From Candidatus Hydrogenedentota bacterium (lineage in GTDB: Bacteria; Hydrogenedentota; Hydrogenedentia; Hydrogenedentales; SLHB01): a DNA stretch of 7,269 nucleotides. Of the stretch, positions 1 through 5,238 are shown in pieces. A program made the translations under genes and the position numbers. The stretch's first letter is position 1; each line of letters opens with the position of its first letter. The notes under the pieces are model-generated. The model had not been told where the DNA came from and made no database searches. It saw only the letters and a list, made by a program, of their open reading frames with translations. The stretch spans positions 1 through 7,269 of the forward strand of contig SLSB01000221.1 of NCBI GenBank assembly GCA_007130675.1, written 5' to 3'.

Positions 1-1
1 C

Positions 2-1129
2 GATCACTGGACTTCGGACCCGCGGCAGCGTTTCAAGATGCTGCTCTGGGGCCGGCCGACCGGCGGCGAGGTGTACACATCGCCGGACGGCAAATCCTGG
101 GGCGAGCCCACGCCCACCTTCCGCATGGGCGACCGCTCGACCATCTTCTTCAACCCGTTCCGCGAGAAATGGGTGTTTAGCATTCGGTCATCATGGCGGG
201 GCCGCAGCCGCGACTACGTCGAGCACGACGATCTTGTCGAGGGGGCATCGACCGGCGTACCCGTGCAGTGGATGCGGGTCGACAGCCTCGATATACCCGA
301 CCCGGAAGTGGGGGATACGCCCCAGCTTTACAATCTCGACGCCGTCGCCTACGAATCGCTGATGCTCGGGGCGTTGCTTGTCCATTTGGGGCCCTCGAAC
401 CGCGTATGCAATGAGCGGGGCATTCCCAAACTCACCGACATCCATCTGGGATTCAGCCGCGACGGCTTCCATTGGGCACGTTCGGAGGATCGCAGCGCCT
501 TTATTGCAGGGACGCGGAATGCCGACGACTGGGACCGCGCGTATCTTCACTCGAACGCCGCGGTCTGCGTGGTCATGGGCGATGAACTGTGGTTTTACTA
601 CACGGGCTTTCAAGGCGACGAAACCTTGCGCGACCTTCCCACCCATGCCGCCGGGTTTTACGCCAACGCCTCGACCGGCATCGCCACGCTACGCCGCGAC
701 GGGTTCGCGTCGATGGATGCAGGCGACGCGGCTGCTACGCTGACAACCCGGCCCGTGACCTTCTCGGGAAGCCGCCTGTTCATCAATGCCGATGTGCCGG
801 AAGGAACGTTGCGGGCGGAGATTCGCGCGCTCGACGGGACTCCGATCGCGCCGTTCGATCTCGAGGGCAGCATTCCTTTCACCGGAGACAGTACCCTCGA
901 TCCGATGCGTTGGGAAGGCGGAGAAGATCTGTCCGTGCTGGCGGGCCAGCCGGTCCGGATTCATTTCGAGGTGACCAGCGGCTCGCTTTACGCATTCTGG
1001 ATAAGCCCCGACGAAACCGGCCGCAGTAACGGCTACGTCGCGGGCGGTGGACCCGGTTACACCGGTACGGTGGACACTGTCGGCCGCGCGGCCCTGACGC
1101 CCAAACGCCTGCCCGAGCTCCGGAGATAA
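2..1129 (+). CDS. GH32/GH43-like beta-propeller glycosidase-family protein, 5' partial
   Basis: The reading frame is open to the left edge: codons from base 2 read DHWTSDPRQRFK before the first internal ATG at 38, so the gene starts upstream and that ATG is not the start. About 375 residues are visible, ending at TAA. The N-terminal two thirds looks like a five-bladed beta-propeller of the GH32/GH43 type, with strand-rich segments such as VYTSPDGKSWGEP, DRSTIFFNPFREKWVFSIR and HLGFSRDGFHWAR. The last ~130 residues (from about TTRPVTFSGSRLFINADV to LYAFWISPDETGRSNGY) look like a beta-sandwich found at the end of many such proteins in Planctomycetes-like genomes. Substrate cannot be told. The catalytic acids cannot be assigned with certainty because the propeller start is missing. 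No signal peptide can be judged. It lies upstream of another exported glycan-type protein on the same strand, which supports a role in polysaccharide use. Confidence 0.75.
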   Translation, partial: DHWTSDPRQRFKMLLWGRPTGGEVYTSPDGKSWGEPTPTFRMGDRSTIFFNPFREKWVFSIRSSWRGRSRDYVEHDDLVEGASTGVPVQWMRVDSLDIPDPEVGDTPQLYNLDAVAYESLMLGALLVHLGPSNRVCNERGIPKLTDIHLGFSRDGFHWARSEDRSAFIAGTRNADDWDRAYLHSNAAVCVVMGDELWFYYTGFQGDETLRDLPTHAAGFYANASTGIATLRRDGFASMDAGDAAATLTTRPVTFSGSRLFINADVPEGTLRAEIRALDGTPIAPFDLEGSIPFTGDSTLDPMRWEGGEDLSVLAGQPVRIHFEVTSGSLYAFWISPDETGRSNGYVAGGGPGYTGTVDTVGRAALTPKRLPELRR

Positions 1130-1130
1130 G

Positions 1131-1170
1131 GAACCGCAAATGAACGCGAATATGCGCAAATTGACGGGAG
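1131..1170. repeat. Short 10-bp-periodic degenerate tandem repeat
   Basis: Directly after the stop codon of the first gene, the hexamers CGCAAA (1135-1140), CGCGAA (1145-1150), CGCAAA (1155-1160) and a degenerate CGGGAG (1165-1170) recur exactly every 10 bases. Comparable 'CGCGAATGAA'-like tandem motifs occur between genes in various environmental bacteria, from general knowledge; no function is known to me. It may be a remnant of a dispersed intergenic repeat. Confidence 0.45.
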
Positions 1171-1173
1171 CGA

Positions 1174-1200
1174 GCCGGGAATGCCAAGCTGGCACTCGGC
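1174..1200 (+). terminator. Strong stem-loop between the first two genes; terminator or mRNA-stability hairpin
   Basis: GCCGGG (1174-1179) pairs with CTCGGC (1195-1200) with one G-U pair. After a two-base AA bulge, TGCCA (1182-1186) pairs with TGGCA (1190-1194) around an AGC loop. That gives an 11-bp stem. No T-run follows, so it is not a classical intrinsic terminator. It could mark a 3' end or protect upstream mRNA. Confidence 0.35.
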
Positions 1201-1273
1201 GGTCCCGGTCCAGATTCAAAAGTTGTCCTCGCATTGCAGGACTGGTGCCCGCGCCGGTCAGGTCACGCCTAAG

Positions 1274-1280
1274 AAGGAGA
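1274..1280 (+). promoter_or_regulatory. Ribosome binding site of the sialidase-like gene
   Basis: AAGGAGA sits 7 bases upstream of the ATG at 1288, a near-perfect Shine-Dalgarno match at good spacing. It fixes this start, which also gives a proper signal peptide. No convincing promoter was found: a TTGACG at 1161 has no -10 partner at 16-18 bases. Confidence 0.75.
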
Positions 1281-1287
1281 TACCGAA

Positions 1288-2436
1288 ATGGCGACGTTTA
1301 GACTCATGTTGCTTCTCGTGTTGTGTGTTGCGGGGGCGGCCGCTGCGCAGGAGCCGCTCATCACCATTCCCACCGTGGACATCTCGGGCGAGACCGCGCG
1401 GCATTCGATCGTTGCCGTGGGCACCGAGGAAATCTACCACGGCCACGCCGACACGCTCCTCATGCCCGACGGCCAGACCATTTTCTGCGCGTGGACCATC
1501 AGCCATGCGCGGCACATCGGCCCGCTGGCCAAGAGCGAAGACGGCGGCCAGACCTGGGGCGGGCTTATCCGCGTGCCCGACAACTGGTGGGATACCGCCA
1601 ACACGCCCACCATCCACCGGCTCGTGGATCCCGAGGGTGTCGAGCGGCTGATTGTGTTTGCCGACGGCCTCGATTGGCGCAGAGACGGCAAGCCGCCCTA
1701 CCCCATGCACCAGGCGGTCTCGGAGGACGGCGGCGCGACCTGGACACCGATGCAGCCCAACGGCATCGAGGGCGAGGTGCCGCCCAAGAGCGTCATGCCG
1801 TTTGACAATGGCGATCGCTATGTCATGTGGACCGACCTGCCCGGCAAGGTCATTCAGGCCGAGACGTTCGACGGCGGGCTTACCTGGACCAACGAGCGCG
1901 CGATCTTCGAGGTGCCCGGCCGCTGGGCGCAGCCGTCGGTGATTCCCTCGCCCGATGGCGAACGGCTGGTGATGCTCATGCGCGAGAACACCCGCACTCG
2001 CGACTCGCTCTTCTCCGTCAGCCATGACAACGGCGAAACCTGGACCGAACCGGCCGAAGTCCATCCTGCGTTGACCGGTGACCGCCACGTAATCCGGCCC
2101 ACTCCCGACGGTCGCCTCGTTGTCGCCATGCGCGACCGGGCCGGCCAAGGCTACGACGACTGGCAAAGCCCCACCTACGGCCATTACATCGCATGGGTGG
2201 GTACCTTCGACGACATCGTCGAAAGGCGCGAAGGGCAGTACCGCATCAAGCTCCTGCACAGCCATGCCGGGGCGGACTGCGGCTATTCCGGTCTCGAACG
2301 ACTGCCCGACGGCGAATTCGTAGCCACCACCTACGTCAAATACACCGACGGGCCCAAGAAACACTCGGTCGTCACCACCCGCTTCCGCCTCGAAGAAACC
2401 GACGCACGCTTGGCGGAAGAGTCCGCCGTCCCGTAA
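1288..2436 (+). CDS. Exported sialidase/BNR-repeat (Asp-box) family protein
   Basis: This 382-aa protein starts with a signal peptide: a short basic start, a hydrophobic core (LMLLLVLCVAGAAAA) and likely cleavage near residue 20-21 (AAA/QE). It carries four Asp boxes (S-x-D-x-G-x-T-W type): SEDGGQTW at 83-90, SEDGGATW at 145-152, FDGGLTW at 194-200 and SHDNGETW at 245-252. These turn motifs mark the six-bladed propeller of sialidases (GH33-like). The segment CGYSGLERLPDGEFVATTY (331-349) resembles the late sialidase region that holds the nucleophile tyrosine, so Tyr333 is a candidate. The arginine triad cannot be assigned by eye, so activity may be on a sugar other than sialic acid. Length fits a single catalytic domain with no extra module. 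The gene lies 158 bases after a propeller glycosidase gene on the same strand, consistent with extracellular or periplasmic glycan degradation. Confidence 0.85.
   Translation: MATFRLMLLLVLCVAGAAAAQEPLITIPTVDISGETARHSIVAVGTEEIYHGHADTLLMPDGQTIFCAWTISHARHIGPLAKSEDGGQTWGGLIRVPDNWWDTANTPTIHRLVDPEGVERLIVFADGLDWRRDGKPPYPMHQAVSEDGGATWTPMQPNGIEGEVPPKSVMPFDNGDRYVMWTDLPGKVIQAETFDGGLTWTNERAIFEVPGRWAQPSVIPSPDGERLVMLMRENTRTRDSLFSVSHDNGETWTEPAEVHPALTGDRHVIRPTPDGRLVVAMRDRAGQGYDDWQSPTYGHYIAWVGTFDDIVERREGQYRIKLLHSHAGADCGYSGLERLPDGEFVATTYVKYTDGPKKHSVVTTRFRLEETDARLAEESAVP
2412..2427 (+). other. Hairpin at the 3' end of the sialidase-like coding region
   Basis: GGCGGA (2412-2417) and TCCGCC (2422-2427) form a perfect 6-bp stem around an AGAG loop, ending seven bases before the TAA. 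There is no T-run. It may simply reflect GC-rich coding sequence. Confidence 0.25.
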
Positions 2437-2482
2437 GCACCATAGCCCGCCCGCACCACATCTTCTGTGTGGACCGTCTTCA

Positions 2483-2502
2483 GGGCGTATTGCAATACGC
2501 CC
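2483..2502. repeat. Perfect 20-bp palindrome, REP-like
   Basis: The half GGGCGTATTG is followed at once by its exact reverse complement CAATACGCCC. With one bulged C the stem extends outward by CA/TG (2481-2482 and 2504-2505). Palindromes of the form GGGCG-ATTGCAAT-CGCCC are, from general knowledge, dispersed between genes in several bacterial phyla. No transposase gene is seen nearby. Confidence 0.55.
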
Positions 2503-2505
2503 CTG

Positions 2506-2538
2506 GGGCCACTCCCTCAGTGCCCGTGCTCATTTTTT
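2506..2538 (+). terminator. Possible intrinsic terminator after the sialidase-like gene
   Basis: GGG-C-CACT (2506-2513, C2509 bulged) pairs with AGTG-CCC (2519-2525) around a CCCTC loop. A run of six T (2533-2538) follows seven bases later. That gap is longer than in a good intrinsic terminator, so the call is weak. The preceding 20-bp palindrome may add to the structure. Confidence 0.3.
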
Positions 2539-2591
2539 GAGCGCATCGCCTTTGAATTAATCACACCAGGGGCACTTCTTGTGCCTGAGAT

Positions 2592-2603
2592 GGCGTATAC
2601 GCC
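2592..2603. repeat. 12-bp palindrome related to the 20-bp one
   Basis: GGCGTATACGCC is a perfect palindrome. It shares the arms GGCGTA and TACGCC with the inverted repeat at 2483-2502. Being upstream of the three-gene cluster, it could be an operator half-site pair or a degenerate repeat copy. Confidence 0.35.
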
Positions 2604-2706
2604 CATATTTTGCGTATTTCGGGAGTGCGCATTGTTGGCACGTGTCCTGCTTTAGTAACGACATCCGGCGGGCGGGCACCGGGGTCAAGCGAGGGTGTGG
2701 AGGCAT

Positions 2707-2718
2707 AAGGAGAAGGAG
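2707..2718 (+). promoter_or_regulatory. Tandem Shine-Dalgarno of the 126-aa gene
   Basis: AAGGAG occurs twice in a row (2707-2712 and 2713-2718). The second copy lies 8 bases before the ATG at 2727, an ideal distance. This strongly supports translation of this otherwise unrecognised small gene. Confidence 0.7.
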
Positions 2719-2726
2719 CAAGGGTC

Positions 2727-3107
2727 ATGGCAATCACGGGCAGCAAGTTCATGGAGGTTTCGCGGGCACACGAGCTCGAGGTCTCACGGCATGCGCTCGA
2801 GCGCATCGCGCAGCATACGGGTTTTACGCCCACCGAGGCGCTGGCGCGCACGTTGTTCCTGCGCAGCCGGCAGGTAAAAGCCGGGCAGATGCGGCTGCTG
2901 GGCTACCGGCCCGCCTTTAAGCGCCGCAAGGACCGCGGTGTGAAGTCGTGGTATTTCCGGTTTGTGCTGTTTGGTGAAGAGCTGGTGGCGGTGCTCCAGG
3001 AGGGAGCGCTTTCCGGTGAGTATCTGTGGGTGACGACATATGGGCCAACGGCCCAGAGCGAGCAGTTCCGGTGGGCGGATTTCAGCCTCCTTGCGGAGGC
3101 CTGCTGA
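2727..3107 (+). CDS. Small protein, possible DUF4258/BECR-like fold
   Basis: I do not recognise this 126-aa protein firmly. Its layout recalls DUF4258-type members of the BECR (barnase-EndoU-colicin E5-RelE) fold. There is an N-terminal helix with RHALERI (21-27, His22 a possible active-site residue), then a second helix with a TPTEALARTLF-like 'seed', then a basic stretch (FKRRKDR, 65-71). Beta strands follow (WYFRFVLFGEELVAVL, 75-90), ending in a WVTTYGP motif (101-107). Known BECR proteins include RNase toxins, which would fit a conflict role, but no antitoxin is identified here. No signal peptide or membrane segment is present, so it should be cytoplasmic. It is the first of three genes on the + strand and is separated from the next by 95 bases. 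An unrelated hypothetical protein is equally possible. Confidence 0.65.
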   Translation: MAITGSKFMEVSRAHELEVSRHALERIAQHTGFTPTEALARTLFLRSRQVKAGQMRLLGYRPAFKRRKDRGVKSWYFRFVLFGEELVAVLQEGALSGEYLWVTTYGPTAQSEQFRWADFSLLAEAC

Positions 3108-3108
3108 A
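3081..3108 (+). other. Stem-loop spanning the stop codon of the 126-aa gene
   Basis: GCCTCC (3085-3090) pairs with GGAGGC (3095-3100) around a TTGC loop. TTCA (3081-3084) pairs with TGAA (3105-3108) outside a four-base bulge. The stop TGA (3105-3107) is inside the stem. It could affect termination, mRNA decay or coupling to the next gene. No T-run follows. Confidence 0.4.
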
Positions 3109-3125
3109 AGCCCGGGGGGCGTCCT

Positions 3126-3143
3126 GGGACGGGGCGCCGTCCC
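3126..3143 (+). other. GC-rich hairpin between the first two cassette genes
   Basis: GGGACGG (3126-3132) and CCGTCCC (3137-3143) form a perfect 7-bp stem around a GGCG loop. CCTG (3123-3126) and CAGG (3146-3149) offer alternative outer pairing. No T-run follows, so it is not a standard terminator. The 95-base gap around it (3108-3202) holds no other credible element except an AAGGAGGG at 3159-3166 with no in-frame start at proper distance. Confidence 0.4.
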
Positions 3144-3202
3144 GTCAGGGGCTATTGCAAGGAGGGCGCGTTGGTGCAAGCGCTATGGGAAAGGGGGCGC
3201 GG

Positions 3203-3595
3203 ATGAAGAGCGTCGAATATGTGTTTGTGTATGGGCGGCTGCGGTGCGGGTTCTGGAACGAGCTGCTTCTTGGGAGTGCCAAATGCCTGGGGACGGCCCG
3301 CACAGTGCATGACTATGCGCTGTATGCGCGCACGATGCCGTATGTGACATTGGACGAAGCGGTCAGCCCGGTTTGGGGCGAGGTGTATGCCGTAGATGGC
3401 CATATGCTGCGCAATCTGGACAGCCTGATGGCCCATCCTACGTGGTATCGGCGGCATGTGTTGCCAGTGCTGCTCGAGGGCGGGGAAGAAGTGAACGCGT
3501 GGTTGTATACGCGCAAAGGACCCGGCGGGAGTCTGGTGAAAAGTGGGGATCTGCTTGCCCGTACGGCTGTGGCTGCAGAGCCCGGATGGGAGTAA
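3203..3595 (+). CDS. YtfP/gamma-glutamylcyclotransferase-fold (AIG2-like) protein, atypical active site
   Basis: The 130-aa product begins with the family's first strand, VFVYGRL (7-13; usual form V-F-V-Y-G-T/S-L), which binds the gamma-glutamyl group. It continues with the expected order: a YALYARTMPYV segment (38-48), GEVYAV (59-64), LDSLMAHPTWYRR (72-84), and WLYTRK (100-105) with a C-terminal SGDLL (114-118). The order and C-terminus resemble E. coli YtfP. The usual motif LDxLEGxPxxYxR carries the catalytic glutamate; here that position is Met76, followed by Ala in place of Gly. The protein may therefore not be a normal cyclotransferase. The start at 3203 was chosen because it has AAGGGGG six nucleotides upstream and puts the YGRL strand at the N-terminus. 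The open frame runs back to 3026 over the preceding gene, but those residues match nothing. Only six bases separate it from the next gene, so the two are likely co-transcribed. Confidence 0.8.
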   Translation: MKSVEYVFVYGRLRCGFWNELLLGSAKCLGTARTVHDYALYARTMPYVTLDEAVSPVWGEVYAVDGHMLRNLDSLMAHPTWYRRHVLPVLLEGGEEVNAWLYTRKGPGGSLVKSGDLLARTAVAAEPGWE

Positions 3596-3601
3596 GAAGA
3601 G

Positions 3602-5080
3602 ATGAATCACACAGGAAGTCAACACGATGTCTTACTGGGCGAGGTCACAGTGGCGCTCGCCGGCACACAGTACTTCGAGGCCATGCTCGAGGCGGGCGAG
3701 CGGGTACATTTCGAGCGCGAACCCGATAACGCCCACGATGGGCACGCCATCCGCGTCGAGAACGACGATTTCGTGCAGGTAGGCTATCTGCCGCGCAAGA
3801 CAGCCGCCTGGCTTGCCCCGTTGCTCGACCGGGGCGCGGTGTATGCCACGGGCAAAGTGGCAACCACACCAGAGGGCGCGTACGGCGAACCGGTGGTGCG
3901 GGTGGCCGTCTATACGGGCCCCGGCAGTGCAGAATTCCTCGCCGGACCGCGCGATCCTCAGACGGGCGCCGAGGCGCTGCACCGCTTGGTGGTCGATGCG
4001 TACAACACCATGCATGGCTGGCGCAAACCCGGCGTGATCCGCGAGGCGGCCCAGCGGCTGCATGCGTTGTCGCGCCGCGATCTCTTGCCTGAAACACACC
4101 TGCTGCTTGCCTTGCTGCCGGGATTCGCCGACTCGCTCGAGGCCCATGCCGACGTTGGCGCGCTGAATGCCGCGCGCGGCGCGCTTATGGGCCTGAGCAT
4201 CGGCGAGCGGCGTCATTTTCGCAACGTGACCCTGTTTCCTTTGTTTGTCGAGAATGGGCACGAACGGGACTATCTTCTGTTGGGCGAAGCCCTCGAGACG
4301 GGCATGGCCGAGGTCACCGAGATTTCCGACCATGGCAGCGTGCCCGAGGTGCTCGTGCGCAACCGCAGCGGCCAGGCCCTTCTATTGCCCGAGGGCGAGA
4401 TCATCACCGGGGCCAAACAGAACCGGGTGATCAACATCACCATTCTCGTGGCGGCTCATAGCGAGCTTGTGGTGCCCGTAAGCTGCGTCGAACAGGGCCG
4501 CTGGTCGGCGGCCAGCGCCGCGTTCCGGGCCACCCATTACGCCACGCCCCGGGTGCGTGCCCGCAAATGCCAGCGCGTCTGGGCGCAGGCGGCGCAGGCG
4601 GGCGTGTTTCACGGTGATCAGGGCGAAGTGTGGGAAGACGTCGCCTGCGAACTGTCGTCGGCTCATGTGCGTTCGCGCACGTCATCGCTCACCGACGGCT
4701 TCGAGGCCAAGCAGAGCACCTTCCAGGAATACCGTGAACACTTGACGATTCCCGAGGACGCGGCAGGCGTCGCGGTAGTGTGCGGCAACCAAGTCGCCTC
4801 GCTTGAATTTTTCGATTCCCCGAGCGCGATGCAACACGTGTGGCCGCGCCTGAGCGAGGCCTGTTTCTTCCCCTTTGTCTGGGATCCCAAGGCAAGCAAA
4901 CCCGCATCAGAGCGCGTCGTGCGTGCCTTTCTCCGCAAAGTGCAGGACAAGCTCGAAGTTTTGACCAATACGCGCGGGCTGGGTGTCAGCGTCGGAATTC
5001 ACGGAGGGAAACTCTCCGGCACCGGGCTTTGTCACGACGACCGCCTGCTCCACCTTGCCGCCTTCCCCATCGACCGCTGA
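3602..5080 (+). CDS. HIRAN domain - ARPP-1 domain fusion protein
   Basis: Two domains can be read in this 492-aa protein. Residues ~14-108 form a HIRAN domain: VALAGTQYFE (17-26), a core with FEREPDNAHDGHAIRVE (37-53) and VGYLPRK (60-66). In HLTF/Rad5-type helicases this fold binds DNA ends; in bacteria it often occurs alone. Residues ~205-490 match ARPP-1, a domain known from NAD/ADP-ribose-associated gene neighbourhoods but biochemically uncharacterised. Hallmarks are TLFPLF (210-215), LGEALETG (227-234), EGEIITGAKQNR (264-275), VPVSCVEQGRW (291-301) and a GEVWEDV stretch (341-347). A helical linker (109-204) joins them. There is no helicase, nuclease or phosphatase motif, signal peptide or membrane segment. 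The start lies six bases after the preceding stop, with GGGAG nine bases upstream. Shared transcription with the GGCT-like gene is likely. Inference: a nucleic-acid-associated sensor or adaptor with an unknown small-molecule or nucleotide function. Confidence 0.85.
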   Translation: MNHTGSQHDVLLGEVTVALAGTQYFEAMLEAGERVHFEREPDNAHDGHAIRVENDDFVQVGYLPRKTAAWLAPLLDRGAVYATGKVATTPEGAYGEPVVRVAVYTGPGSAEFLAGPRDPQTGAEALHRLVVDAYNTMHGWRKPGVIREAAQRLHALSRRDLLPETHLLLALLPGFADSLEAHADVGALNAARGALMGLSIGERRHFRNVTLFPLFVENGHERDYLLLGEALETGMAEVTEISDHGSVPEVLVRNRSGQALLLPEGEIITGAKQNRVINITILVAAHSELVVPVSCVEQGRWSAASAAFRATHYATPRVRARKCQRVWAQAAQAGVFHGDQGEVWEDVACELSSAHVRSRTSSLTDGFEAKQSTFQEYREHLTIPEDAAGVAVVCGNQVASLEFFDSPSAMQHVWPRLSEACFFPFVWDPKASKPASERVVRAFLRKVQDKLEVLTNTRGLGVSVGIHGGKLSGTGLCHDDRLLHLAAFPIDR

Positions 5081-5238
5081 GGTCCACGCGGACACGGATA
5101 CGGCGGACCTATGGGCAGGCGCCCGCGGCAGAATCTGCGGGATAACATGGAGACCTGCGGTCGGAAGAGTGGCGCGGTCGGGAGACCCCGCCACAGCGGA
5201 GGGAGGTCGTTCGGATTGCCGGATATGTGCATGGAGGC
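5081..5238. other. Convergent spacer with weak hairpins
   Basis: The + strand cassette and the - strand agarase-like gene end toward each other here. AGGTCC (5080-5085) can pair with GGACCT (5105-5110). GGCG-C-GGTC (5171-5179) can pair with GACC-C-CGCC (5184-5192) around a GGGA (GNRA-type) loop. Neither has a T-run on either strand. No gene is apparent. Confidence 0.4.
5171..5192. terminator. Candidate bidirectional hairpin at converging gene ends
   Basis: Two 4-bp stems (GGCG/CGCC and GGTC/GACC) are stacked across a C-C mismatch and closed by a GGGA tetraloop. The position fits a shared 3' end, but there is no T-tract, so Rho-dependent ending is as likely. Confidence 0.25.

Larger units (their letters stand above)
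2437..2726. other. 290-base non-coding region rich in palindromes
   Basis: No credible gene was seen here. The stretch is more T-rich than its surroundings and holds several inverted repeats: CCACA/TGTGG (2456-2460 and 2468-2472), the 20-bp palindrome at 2483-2502, GTGCTCA/TGAGCGC around five T (2526-2544), GGCAC/GTGCC (2571-2575 and 2581-2585) and the 12-bp palindrome GGCGTATACGCC at 2592-2603. It must contain the 3' end of the sialidase-like transcript and probably the promoter of the next three genes. No -35/-10 pair with proper spacing stood out. Confidence 0.6.

Noticed and set aside
38..40. ATG at 38 as the start of the first gene
   Set aside because: The frame is open to the window edge with plausible family residues before it, and the ATG falls inside the propeller.
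1161..1189. TTGACG as a -35 promoter element
   Set aside because: No TATAAT-like hexamer occurs 16-18 bases downstream.
1258..2364. 368-codon open frame on the - strand opposite the sialidase-like gene
   Set aside because: The + strand product has a signal peptide, a strong ribosome binding site and four Asp boxes; the antisense frame has no recognisable motif and is a GC-rich shadow.
3026..3202. Upstream in-frame extension of the GGCT-like gene starting at 3026
   Set aside because: It overlaps the preceding gene by 82 bases, crosses two hairpins and adds 59 residues with no match to the fold; the start at 3203 has better spacing to a purine-rich site.
4169..4180. 12-bp palindrome GCCGCGCGCGGC
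   Set aside because: It encodes part of an Ala/Arg stretch in the HIRAN-ARPP-1 linker and is expected by chance in such GC-rich coding sequence.
3632..4333. 233-codon open frame on the - strand
   Set aside because: It lies wholly opposite the HIRAN-ARPP-1 gene, whose domains are clear, and shows no family features.
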